64,000 bases of DNA from Arcobacter sp. EP1 (lineage in GTDB: Bacteria > Campylobacterota > Campylobacteria > Campylobacterales > Arcobacteraceae): positions 304,746 to 368,745 of the forward strand of contig LPNY01000139.1 in assembly GCA_001655195.1 (NCBI GenBank), read 5' to 3'. The position numbers were made by a program, and so were the translations under genes. The notes below the pieces were generated by a model that was not told where the DNA came from, did no database searches, and saw only the letters and a program-made list of their open reading frames with translations. Of the stretch, positions 6,854 through 14,446 are shown piece by piece. Within the stretch, counting starts at the first letter, position 1. Each line of letters opens with the position of its first letter.

Positions 6854-6969
6854 TGATTGTCTATGAAATAACAGGGAATTTAGCTTTTGATTACTTCTAT
6901 TCATTGAATATGAATTTAGGATTAATTGCTTGGGGATTTACTGTTATCTTACGTCTTGTAAGGTCATAG
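6850..6969 (+). CDS. 39-residue membrane peptide, pVII/pIX-like position
   Basis: A tiny reading frame in the ATGA overlap with the preceding gene. It carries one hydrophobic segment near the C terminus (LGLIAWGFTVILRLV) ending in basic residues. Filamentous phages encode very small membrane-embedded minor coat proteins (pVII and pIX, about 30-35 residues) in this region, which this matches by size and topology only. The next gene begins one base after its stop. Confidence 0.5.
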   Translation: MMIVYEITGNLAFDYFYSLNMNLGLIAWGFTVILRLVRS

Positions 6970-6970
6970 T

Positions 6971-7933
6971 ATGAAAGCTTTACTTCTTCTAGGTTTAGTC
7001 CTTAACACATTATTTGCAACATATAATATAACGTGTAAAGGTGACTTGAAAGCAGATACTATTTATAACTTTTCACAATTTCCTAATATCACTATCTTAG
7101 CAATTGGTGCAGAATTAGAAGATGATTATTTGTATGGAGATATTGACCCTGCAAACTCTGTCGTTACTTTCTATGATGATACTAGTCCTGTATGTGGTGG
7201 AAGTGGTACTAGTAATATCATCATCGATGCTTATTGCTCATGGGAACTTGACCACTGTTGGGATGTGACAATAGGTAGTGGAACACAAGAACTTTTAACT
7301 GTAATAGATGGACTCTATACTAATAATACAATTTTAGTTAATTCATATCCATGTATGCCACGTAATACGACAAACTTTTCCTTTGGTGCTTATGATGTCA
7401 ATGATAATAGTGATTTAGGAATAGGAAATGCAAATCTATCAGCAATAGAAGAAGAGTATATAACAACTCCAACACCACAAGAAGCAAAAGCACAAAGAGA
7501 AGCTTGTAAAGAACCTGATTTAATATCTTATATTGATGAATGGGAAGATTTACTATCGCAACAAAAAACAGCTTTACAAAATATGAACAGTAAAGTTGAT
7601 ATGAATGAAAGAGATTTAAGTCTAAATAATCTTGATACAACACTTCCAACTTATGATACTTATATTGATAGTTTAGATATTACAAATGAATTATCAAATT
7701 TTACAACGACCTTTCAATCAACTATTGAAAACAGCTTTAATAATCACGCAAATATTTTTGGCTTTGGAAACTATGGTACTGCTCCAAGTGCTATAACTTT
7801 TACTCTGTTAGGTCATACTTATTCTGCTTTTGATGTAACTACTTTTGATGAACAAATACCATTTATACGCAATACACTATTAGCATTTAGTTATGTATGG
7901 GGTGTAATTATTGTCTCAAGGATGGAAGCATGA
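6971..7933 (+). CDS. pIII-like minor coat/adsorption protein, copy 1
   Basis: A 320-residue exported protein with signal peptide (MKALLLLGLVLNTLFA), a cysteine-containing N-terminal domain, a helical charged region with heptad-like repeats (about 175-215) and a C-terminal domain. The last includes NIFGFGNYGTAPSAITFTLLGHTYSAFD and a final hydrophobic segment (IRNTLLAFSYVWGVIIVS). The C-terminal domain is clearly paralogous to that of the next gene. Cysteine-rich N-domain plus C-terminal anchor is the design of pIII, which caps the virion and binds the host receptor, usually a pilus. It overlaps the next gene by four bases (ATGA). Confidence 0.65.
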   Translation: MKALLLLGLVLNTLFATYNITCKGDLKADTIYNFSQFPNITILAIGAELEDDYLYGDIDPANSVVTFYDDTSPVCGGSGTSNIIIDAYCSWELDHCWDVTIGSGTQELLTVIDGLYTNNTILVNSYPCMPRNTTNFSFGAYDVNDNSDLGIGNANLSAIEEEYITTPTPQEAKAQREACKEPDLISYIDEWEDLLSQQKTALQNMNSKVDMNERDLSLNNLDTTLPTYDTYIDSLDITNELSNFTTTFQSTIENSFNNHANIFGFGNYGTAPSAITFTLLGHTYSAFDVTTFDEQIPFIRNTLLAFSYVWGVIIVSRMEA

Positions 7934-9084
7934 AACAGTTACTTTTGGTACTGGTTTTTATCAATTTTGTTCATGCCTATACTTTAGAAAATGTTCCTGT
8001 TGAAGATAAGTATATCTTTTCAGATTCTGAAGTATGTAATGAGTTAAACTCTAGTGGAAGTGCGGAAAACAATAAATATCATACGGTATCTGTTTCTTCA
8101 AAAAGTTATACAACAGATGATTACTGGGCAAATAGTTCATCATGGATATTAGCAGAAAATGTAGCTTCATATGATGGGATAAAATGTGCTCCATATGGAA
8201 GTATTAGTAGTAACTGGTCTTCGGGTGAAAAATTAATTATATTTCAAGGAAGAAACGCGAATGAGTGGATTAAAGTTAAAATATTAACTACGGGAACGGG
8301 TAATTTAAATATACCTACTTGTGAAGCTTTAACAACTCCACCCTCAAACATAGTTAACGGATTAACTTTTCAATCTGTAGTAGATGGCAACAGTTCATGC
8401 CAAAGTATGTTTAATGATAATGGGGATGGTATAGAGTACTACTTTTCAAATCCTCATTTAGACCCAAGCTGTACAACGGGGTACTGTTTTTATAATCTAC
8501 CTGATTCTACTGGTGGCGGAGATAATTCGGGTGGAGGTAGTGATAATACGGGTGGTGGAAATAGTGGAGGGGATACAACAACTACAACAGATGATAAGTA
8601 TGATGTTACCCAACTAATCCCCTATATTGATGAAATAGAGTTAAAAAATCAAGATATAGTTACTGAAATTCAAGAGTTAGATACTAATGTCAATGACTCA
8701 TTAACAACTATTGATACCAACTTTGAAAATCTCAATACAACCCTAACCAATATTGATACAAAATTAGAAAATGAAGCTACCCAAGAGCAAGCCTTAGACG
8801 ATGTAGCAAGTAATCATGTAAGTGATAACAATATCAATGATGATTTAACAGCATTTAGAAGTGATTATGAATCAACATTATCAAGTGCCTTTTCAAATTA
8901 CTCTAACGTTTTTGGTATTGGTGGTTATGGCTCTGCTCCTAGTGCTATTTCATTTAGTCTATTAGGTAAAACGTACAAGGTGTTTGATATTTCTTATATC
9001 TCTGCATATGTAGATCATATACGAAATATCTTTTTAGCTTGTGCGTACCTCTTTGGAATATTCTTAGTATTTAAAGGAAATTAA
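7930..9084 (+). CDS. pIII-like adsorption protein with glycine-rich linker, copy 2
   Basis: A 384-residue protein with signal peptide (MKQLLLVLVFINFVHA). The N-terminal half is cysteine-containing and unrelated in sequence to the copy-1 N domain. It is followed by a Gly/Ser/Asp linker (GGGDNSGGGSDNTGGGNSGG) and Thr run, a helical region, and the shared C-terminal domain (NVFGIGGYGSAPSAISFSLLGKTY plus the membrane segment HIRNIFLACAYLFGIFLVF). Glycine-rich linkers between N and C domains are a hallmark of pIII. The start at 7930 is chosen because it overlaps the upstream stop in ATGA and gives an ideal signal peptide. Probably the main receptor-binding tip protein. Confidence 0.75.
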   Translation: MKQLLLVLVFINFVHAYTLENVPVEDKYIFSDSEVCNELNSSGSAENNKYHTVSVSSKSYTTDDYWANSSSWILAENVASYDGIKCAPYGSISSNWSSGEKLIIFQGRNANEWIKVKILTTGTGNLNIPTCEALTTPPSNIVNGLTFQSVVDGNSSCQSMFNDNGDGIEYYFSNPHLDPSCTTGYCFYNLPDSTGGGDNSGGGSDNTGGGNSGGDTTTTTDDKYDVTQLIPYIDEIELKNQDIVTEIQELDTNVNDSLTTIDTNFENLNTTLTNIDTKLENEATQEQALDDVASNHVSDNNINDDLTAFRSDYESTLSSAFSNYSNVFGIGGYGSAPSAISFSLLGKTYKVFDISYISAYVDHIRNIFLACAYLFGIFLVFKGN

Positions 9085-9085
9085 T

Positions 9086-9358
9086 ATGCCTGCAGTTATT
9101 ACAATCATCTTACAGTTTTTAGGAGTCATAGCTAAAAATCCTATTGTTCAAAAAATTGCTATCTTTGGCTTTTTCTTTGGTCTTGTTTCTTTTACGGTTG
9201 ATTTTTTTATCTCTAAAGCATCTGGGAGTTTAACCAACGTATCACAAATATTAACACTGGCTTCATACTTAGGATTTTTAAATGCGTTAAAAGTGGTCTT
9301 TAATTTTCTCATAACGGGATTTATTGCTCGTCAAATATTAGCGTTTATTAGGGCTTAG
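9086..9358 (+). CDS. DUF2523-like inovirus minor coat protein (pVI-like)
   Basis: A 90-residue very hydrophobic protein with three probable membrane helices and no cleaved signal. Proteins of this size and topology immediately upstream of zot are the DUF2523/pVI-like family of inoviruses, which join the pIII tip to the coat and are needed to release the virion from the membrane. It sits two bases after the pIII-like gene and two bases before zot. Family assignment is by topology and synteny. Confidence 0.7.
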   Translation: MPAVITIILQFLGVIAKNPIVQKIAIFGFFFGLVSFTVDFFISKASGSLTNVSQILTLASYLGFLNALKVVFNFLITGFIARQILAFIRA

Positions 9359-9360
9359 TC

Positions 9361-10446
9361 ATGGTTACTTTTATAACTGGATTTCCGGGAAGTGGTAAGA
9401 GTTATTTCTCTATAGATAAGATATATAATGTCATGTCTAAAAATCATCAGTTATCAAAAAATATTGAAGTCATTTATACAAATATCAATGGTATAAAATT
9501 AGATGAATTTCCACAAAATGGAATTCAATTAAAAAAGCTTAATGTTGATGATTTCTATAACTACTTAAAAGAGTCACATGCTCTTTATGATTTACATAAA
9601 AATAGTGATAATGTCGATGAACATTTAATTGAACACTCGAAAGAGCATGGATATTTTAACTGTCTAATTGTCTTTGATGAGTGTCATGATTTTTTAGCAA
9701 ACCAAGATAAAATAAAAATATATTGGTTAACCTATCATAGACACCTACATCATGAAATAGATTTACTCACTCAAAACAAAGGTTTAGTTAACTCAAAATA
9801 TAGAGCAATTCCAGAGATATTTATTGAAGCTCAACCACGAAGTAAAAAACTATTTTCAAGTACCCTTGCCTATAAACATTATGCGACTTTTGCAATGCGT
9901 AAAAGTGATATGTTTAATAAATCAAGTATCAAAACTAGAAAAGAAGTTTTCGATTTATATACAAGTGGCAATACCTCAAAACAAAAATCAATATTAACTA
10001 AGTTCATCTATATAGCACTATTAGGTTTGGTTTTAACAGTTGCAATTTTTACATATATTTTTAAGAGTTTAGAAGTAGAAAATGAAGAAGAAATAAAAGA
10101 GTCACAAAAAAGTCAAACAATACATAAACAACCTGTTGTCAACCCAAAACATAATGTAAAACATGTAGAGTCTTTAAATGAAGATAACTACGTAATAAAA
10201 ATAGAGTTTAACTCTAAAGATGGATATTACATTTATGATTCCTACTATTCAATTCAACACTTTAGAAAATTTATAAAAGAGACTGATTCCAAGGTCCTTT
10301 CAAAATACACCAAGATATCAAACAAAAATTTTACTTTACGTGAAATGTATATAAGAACAACCAAAGAGGATTTACAACAGTTTTTTATTCTTCCACAAGA
10401 GGATTCAAAACAAGAGCAGCTAAATGATTTAAATATCAAATTATAG
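9361..10446 (+). CDS. zot: Zot-like assembly ATPase (pI)
   Basis: A 361-residue morphogenesis ATPase. Walker A is GFPGSGKS (7-14), Walker B is LIVFDE (102-107), followed by the HD/Y-rich sensor stretch (YWLTYHRHLHHEI). A single membrane helix at about 215-234 (FIYIALLGLVLTVAIFTYIF) separates the cytoplasmic motor from a roughly 125-residue periplasmic tail. This is the Zonular-occludens-toxin family architecture of the phage pI protein, which drives extrusion of the filament through the inner membrane and interacts with the secretin. The name Zot does not imply enterotoxin activity here. The next gene is the secretin, its expected partner. Confidence 0.9.
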   Translation: MVTFITGFPGSGKSYFSIDKIYNVMSKNHQLSKNIEVIYTNINGIKLDEFPQNGIQLKKLNVDDFYNYLKESHALYDLHKNSDNVDEHLIEHSKEHGYFNCLIVFDECHDFLANQDKIKIYWLTYHRHLHHEIDLLTQNKGLVNSKYRAIPEIFIEAQPRSKKLFSSTLAYKHYATFAMRKSDMFNKSSIKTRKEVFDLYTSGNTSKQKSILTKFIYIALLGLVLTVAIFTYIFKSLEVENEEEIKESQKSQTIHKQPVVNPKHNVKHVESLNEDNYVIKIEFNSKDGYYIYDSYYSIQHFRKFIKETDSKVLSKYTKISNKNFTLREMYIRTTKEDLQQFFILPQEDSKQEQLNDLNIKL

Positions 10447-10460
10447 AAAAAGGGTACGGT

Positions 10461-11585
10461 ATGAAAAAACTATTATTGATTTTATTAGCAACACTAAGTT
10501 TAACAGCAAGTGAGTTCATAGATATAACACTAAGAGATTATGTAAGAATCGTCTCAAAACAAAAGAATATCTCAATTATCATTGATGAAAAGATTGATAA
10601 AAAATTCTCTTTATTTATTGCATCCGATGTTAATACAAAAATGTATTATGACATCTTAGAAACCATACTTAAAAACAATAACCTAAAACTACAACTAAGA
10701 AAGAATCATTTTTTTATTACAAGTGTTTTAAAAGGTACAGCTAAAGTATATAAATACAAGTTTGATTATATTAATGATGAAGATATCAAAGAGATAATGA
10801 AACTATATCCGTATAAGAGTACCTATGTTAAGAACTTAAAAACCTTGTTTGTAGAATCCACATCAAAACAGTTTAAAAAGCTAACAACATTGTTTAAAAC
10901 TATTGATGCTCTACCCAAACAGTTAAAACTCAAAGTAACAATACTTGATACTAATATTGCAAAAGCCAAAGAGTATGGAATTGATAATAAGTTAAATATT
11001 AAATCAAATACCAATGAATCCTTTTTCTTTAATCTCTTAGCATTTCCCTTTACTGTTTCTAATACAGTAACAACGACACAACGTACAAACCTAACAAGCT
11101 TTATAAAGTTTATGGATAGTAATAATCTAACAGAGATATTATCAAGTCCAACAATAACTATCTTTGATAATAAAGAATCACTCTTTGAAGTAGTCAAAAA
11201 TATTCCTTACAAATCAGGTGAAACAGTTTCTAATGATGATATTACAAAAACAACAACCTCCATTAAATATAAAGACGTAGGCTTAAAGCTTCAAGTACTG
11301 CCAACAATAAACGATAATGATGTGTTTTTAGATATTGATTTAACGAGTGAAAATATACTTGATACTAGTGAAACACCTACTATTTCAAAACGTCATATTA
11401 AACAGTATGTAACACTAAAAAAGAATGAAACTTTTGTACTTACAGGGATTAATCAAAAAGAGACATTCAAAGATATTTCGGGAACTCCTTTTTTATCTAA
11501 GATATGGGGTTTAGGTTGGTTATTTAAAAATGAGAATGAAGAAGTTAAAACGTCTAATTTGACGATTTTATTAGAAGTGATTTAA
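10461..11585 (+). CDS. phage-encoded secretin (pIV-like)
   Basis: A 374-residue secreted protein with signal peptide (MKKLLLILLATLSLTAS). An N-terminal periplasmic domain is followed by the secretin core: KLKVTILDTN, ILSSPTITIFDNKESLFEVVKNIPY, IKYKDVGLKLQVLPTI and VFLDIDLTSENI. The C-terminal end reads FVLTGINQKE, GTPFLSKIWGLGWLFKNE and LTILLEVI, typical of type II/III secretion and pIV secretins. It would form the outer-membrane channel through which virions leave. Carrying its own secretin makes this phage independent of host type II or type IV pilus secretins, unlike CTXphi. It is shorter than many pIV proteins (about 400-430). Confidence 0.9.
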   Translation: MKKLLLILLATLSLTASEFIDITLRDYVRIVSKQKNISIIIDEKIDKKFSLFIASDVNTKMYYDILETILKNNNLKLQLRKNHFFITSVLKGTAKVYKYKFDYINDEDIKEIMKLYPYKSTYVKNLKTLFVESTSKQFKKLTTLFKTIDALPKQLKLKVTILDTNIAKAKEYGIDNKLNIKSNTNESFFFNLLAFPFTVSNTVTTTQRTNLTSFIKFMDSNNLTEILSSPTITIFDNKESLFEVVKNIPYKSGETVSNDDITKTTTSIKYKDVGLKLQVLPTINDNDVFLDIDLTSENILDTSETPTISKRHIKQYVTLKKNETFVLTGINQKETFKDISGTPFLSKIWGLGWLFKNENEEVKTSNLTILLEVI

Positions 11586-11651
11586 AAGATAAATGCATTT
11601 ATAAGTGGCTCAATAAGTTTGATATGTACTAGGCAAACATCACATAATATT

Positions 11652-11751
11652 GGGCTTCCTATAAGTGCAATCAATAACAGGCGACTCCAAGCCCTAAACA
11701 AAAGAAAACGGATGTTTTATTTTGTTTGGGCGGACAGCGAAGCGGTCGCCC
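11652..11751. other. hairpin-rich candidate phage replication origin
   Basis: The 211-base gap between the secretin and rep genes contains overlapping inverted repeats. GGGCTT (11652-11657) can pair with AAGCCC (11689-11694). A long stem pairs GCCC...AAAAC (11691-11709) with GTTTT...GGGC (11714-11731) around a four-base loop GGAT, with one bulge and one mismatch. The GC-rich element 11728-11751 (GGGC...GCCC with GAC/GTC) begins inside the long stem and would compete with it. Dense cruciform potential directly before a HUH nickase gene is what a rolling-circle origin looks like. The nick site itself is not identified. Confidence 0.6.
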
Positions 11752-11796
11752 TTGATTACTTTTAAAAAAGTTACGTCAAACAAATAAAGGGAAAAT

Positions 11797-13095
11797 ATGT
11801 ACGGTATTACAAAACAAGATATTCAAGTTATAGATACAAAAATTAGCATGCAAAAGAAATATCTATTAAGTAGATTCTTTGATTTTGGGGATGAATCAAA
11901 AACAGCTTTAGATTTTACCTATTCGGCTAATCTCAATCCTAAAAAATACTTTGCTGAAATGAATAATCGGATTAATTCAATATTTGATTATGCAAAGAGT
12001 TTAAATCTAAAGCCCGTATTTATAACACTTACAGCACCTTCGAAGTTTCATAAAAAGGATAGGGAAGGTAACTTAAAAATCAGTCCAAACGAGACAGCAA
12101 AAGAGTTGACACAAATCTGGAACAGATTTACATCTTTGCAAATATTTAGGAAACTAAAAAAAGAACTAGGGCATGGACTAGTCTATTTTAGGGTTTATGA
12201 ACCGCATAAAAGTGGGGTTCCTCACCTGCATGCTATGTTGTTTTTACCGCATGATTATATCTTACCTGTTAAGCATAGATACTATGCTTATTTTACTGAC
12301 AAAGAAAAATTAGGTTCTAATAAAAAAGCGATTGACTTTAAATATACGTGGTATAACTCTGCAGGTGGATCTATTGCATATATTATGAAATATGTAACAA
12401 AGACTTTTAAAAATGAAAATGATACATCAACGCAATTTGCTAGTTATTGGTATATCAAGCATAATATTAGAAGATTCCTTTGTTCTCGAACTTTAGCACC
12501 GCTCACTATTTATCGAAAAGTCAGACATTTTTTTAAGAATTATAAAAATGATTATCTAAAAGTTACGCAGCTAATTAAAAACAATGAAATACATAGACTA
12601 TTTGATGATACAACTTTTTCCTATATGAGATTTAACCATGAAACAGGGGAGGTTGAGGATATTACAGTTTGGCAAAAAAATACAGATTTAATACTAAATT
12701 CTAGGATTAAAATCAAATCTACATTTAAATTGAAATATAAACCTAAGAGCCAAAAAAAGGCACTTTTAGCCATAGTTTCAGATTTTGAAAAGTATTCTTT
12801 TAATGAAGATCTTAATAAGTTTATTTTGATGCCTGTTGTTCCTTCTAAGTTAAGTGATTATCAATTATCACAATACTTTAGGATTTTAGATAATCAAGAT
12901 ATAGGCAATTTAGATTTAGTCCATTTTGGACTTGTAAAAAATGAAATGATAAAAAGAAATATGATGAAAGAAGAAGTTATTAACCTAAATGAATACACGG
13001 ATATTTTACCTGTGAACAACCGAAGGGCGTTAGCGCATGTTCCCCTAACATTTAGTATTGTAGAAGAGTTAAGCTATGACGTGCCATTTATATAA
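11797..13095 (+). CDS. HUH-family phage replication protein, phiX174 gpA type
   Basis: A 432-residue rolling-circle replication initiator. Motif I is FITLTAP (75-81), the metal-binding HUH motif is PHLHAMLF (142-149, H143 and H145), and the catalytic motif is YIMKYVTK (195-202) with two tyrosines, Y195 and Y199, spaced Y-x3-Y around K198. The twin-tyrosine arrangement is that of phiX174 gpA and the Phage_GPA family, which nick the plus strand and alternate tyrosines during replication. The C-terminal region (about 260-432) lacks recognisable motifs. The gene follows the candidate origin. A gpA-type enzyme rather than a gene II/RstA-type initiator is notable for a filamentous phage. Confidence 0.85.
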   Translation: MYGITKQDIQVIDTKISMQKKYLLSRFFDFGDESKTALDFTYSANLNPKKYFAEMNNRINSIFDYAKSLNLKPVFITLTAPSKFHKKDREGNLKISPNETAKELTQIWNRFTSLQIFRKLKKELGHGLVYFRVYEPHKSGVPHLHAMLFLPHDYILPVKHRYYAYFTDKEKLGSNKKAIDFKYTWYNSAGGSIAYIMKYVTKTFKNENDTSTQFASYWYIKHNIRRFLCSRTLAPLTIYRKVRHFFKNYKNDYLKVTQLIKNNEIHRLFDDTTFSYMRFNHETGEVEDITVWQKNTDLILNSRIKIKSTFKLKYKPKSQKKALLAIVSDFEKYSFNEDLNKFILMPVVPSKLSDYQLSQYFRILDNQDIGNLDLVHFGLVKNEMIKRNMMKEEVINLNEYTDILPVNNRRALAHVPLTFSIVEELSYDVPFI

Positions 13096-13111
13096 CAACT
13101 AAAGGTCTATT

Positions 13112-13327
13112 ATGAAAAATGAATATATCTCTATTAAAAAGTTAGCAATCAAATATGATATTCATCCCGATACTATTCGTAAAAAAGAATTAATTCAAGG
13201 AGTCCACTATGTAAAAATAGGAAAACTTATTAGGTATCATGTTCAGAATATGCATGATTTGTTGTGTGGGAATACATCTACTAATGTAATCAATTTAGAT
13301 AATTTTCTAATTGATTCGGTAGAATGA
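13112..13327 (+). CDS. excisionase-like HTH protein
   Basis: A 71-residue protein whose N-terminal half is a MerR-like winged HTH of the excisionase type: ISIKKLAIKYDIHPDTIRK, then a short turn and HYVKIGKLIRYHVQNM, where the recognition helix is followed by the usual basic wing (K-x-G-K-L-I-R-Y). Located between rep and the integrase gene, it most likely is the recombination directionality factor (Xis) for the integrase, or a small transcription regulator. Preceded by AAAGGTCTATT. Confidence 0.65.
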   Translation: MKNEYISIKKLAIKYDIHPDTIRKKELIQGVHYVKIGKLIRYHVQNMHDLLCGNTSTNVINLDNFLIDSVE

Positions 13328-13364
13328 ACTCTCATAAAGTAACTGTTCGAAAGGATAGTAACAA

Positions 13365-14429
13365 ATGGCAAAAATGATTAAACGAGGAAAAACGCTATAT
13401 ATAGATTATTATGTGGATAATATTCGTTATAAAAGAACTACGAAGTTAAAGGATACTCCGCAAAATAGAAAGTATGTACAGAATGTTTTAATTCCAGAAC
13501 TTAATCTTAAAATTTCAAAAGGTGAGCTCTACAAAAAGGAGCTTAAAACATTTCGACATTATGGAATTATTCTTTTATCAATAAAAGAAAAAACAATTCG
13601 CGCATATTCGCAGCTTGAAGGTTATTATGACCGAGTCATTAACTATTTTGGTGATAAGGATGTTGATACTATTACAAGATTGGATATTAAAACATATTTA
13701 AATGGTTTAGATATGAAACCAAGTTCTAAAAGTGTATATCGAACATGTTTAAAAGAAGTATTTGAATTGGCTTGTGATGAAGGTATTATTCCGTTTAACC
13801 CAGCTTTGAATATTGATTTAGGAAAAGATGAAAAAGTAAGTATTCAATTCTTTTCGAAAGAAGAAGTTAATCTTCTTTTATCTAAATCAACAGGACTTAT
13901 TCGATGTTACTTATATATTGCATTTAACACTGGCATGAGACCAGAAGAAATATTGGGGTTACAGTATTCTGATATTAAAAATAATGTGATTACGATAACT
14001 AGGGTAAGAACTCAAAGGCGTGTTGATTATCCAAAAACTAGAAATGCATATAGAAAGTTAGCAATTTCAGAGTTTGTGAATAATGAAGTTGAGCTATTGA
14101 AAAAAAGTGCTAAGTCTTTGTATATTTTCGAAGATAGGTATGATGTATCAATGCTTCGAGGTTTATGGCGTGATTTATTGAAGTTATGCGATTTAGAACA
14201 TAAAAAGATTTCGTGTACTAGACATACTTTTGCAACACATATGTTAAGAGATAATGTAGTTAGTATAAATGAGTTATCAGGTTTATTAGGACATTCAACT
14301 CCTAAGGTAACTTTGACATATTATGCAAGTGTTATTGATAGTACAAAGGTGAATTTAGGTAATAATTTTAATCTGTTTGGGAACAATTTAGGAACAGATT
14401 TAAAAAAGAATAGCTCAATAGCCCAATAG
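13365..14429 (+). CDS. tyrosine recombinase integrase
   Basis: A 354-residue phage integrase. An N-terminal arm-binding region is followed by a SAM-like core-binding domain (about 75-155) and the catalytic domain with R192 (TGMRPEEIL), K224 candidate, the TRHTFATHM box (R286, H287), GH310 and nucleophile Y319 (TLTYYAS). The position three before R286, usually His, is Ser283, a tolerated variation in some families. It closes the prophage: its stop lies inside an intrinsic terminator and the next feature is a core gene on the other strand. It should catalyse site-specific integration and excision; the attachment core could not be found. Confidence 0.88.
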   Translation: MAKMIKRGKTLYIDYYVDNIRYKRTTKLKDTPQNRKYVQNVLIPELNLKISKGELYKKELKTFRHYGIILLSIKEKTIRAYSQLEGYYDRVINYFGDKDVDTITRLDIKTYLNGLDMKPSSKSVYRTCLKEVFELACDEGIIPFNPALNIDLGKDEKVSIQFFSKEEVNLLLSKSTGLIRCYLYIAFNTGMRPEEILGLQYSDIKNNVITITRVRTQRRVDYPKTRNAYRKLAISEFVNNEVELLKKSAKSLYIFEDRYDVSMLRGLWRDLLKLCDLEHKKISCTRHTFATHMLRDNVVSINELSGLLGHSTPKVTLTYYASVIDSTKVNLGNNFNLFGNNLGTDLKKNSSIAQ

Positions 14430-14446
14430 AAGGGCTACTGATTTTT
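14419..14446 (+). terminator. intrinsic terminator at the prophage right end
   Basis: TAGCCC (14419-14424), seven-base loop, GGGCTA (14432-14437), then CTGATTTTTT. The stem overlaps the integrase stop codon. It ends phage transcription just before the convergent HD-domain gene. Confidence 0.75.

Larger units (their letters stand above)
4736..14437 (+). mobile_element. filamentous phage (inovirus) prophage, apparently complete
   Basis: The segment holds the hallmarks of an integrated inovirus in canonical order: CI-like repressor, early small genes, ssDNA-binding protein candidate, a short alpha-helical major coat protein with signal peptide, minor coat proteins, pIII-like adhesins, DUF2523/pVI-like protein, Zot (pI), secretin (pIV), a HUH replication protein, an excisionase-like HTH and a tyrosine integrase. 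All structural genes are open and closely packed. The right boundary is tight, since the integrase terminator abuts a core HD gene at 14446. The left boundary is put at the repressor 3' end but could extend further left. I found no clear attachment-site duplication, so the exact ends are unresolved. Confidence 0.85.

Noticed and set aside
9361..10446. Zot as a toxin or virulence factor
   Set aside because: In this setting it is the phage assembly ATPase; nothing in the sequence supports toxin activity.
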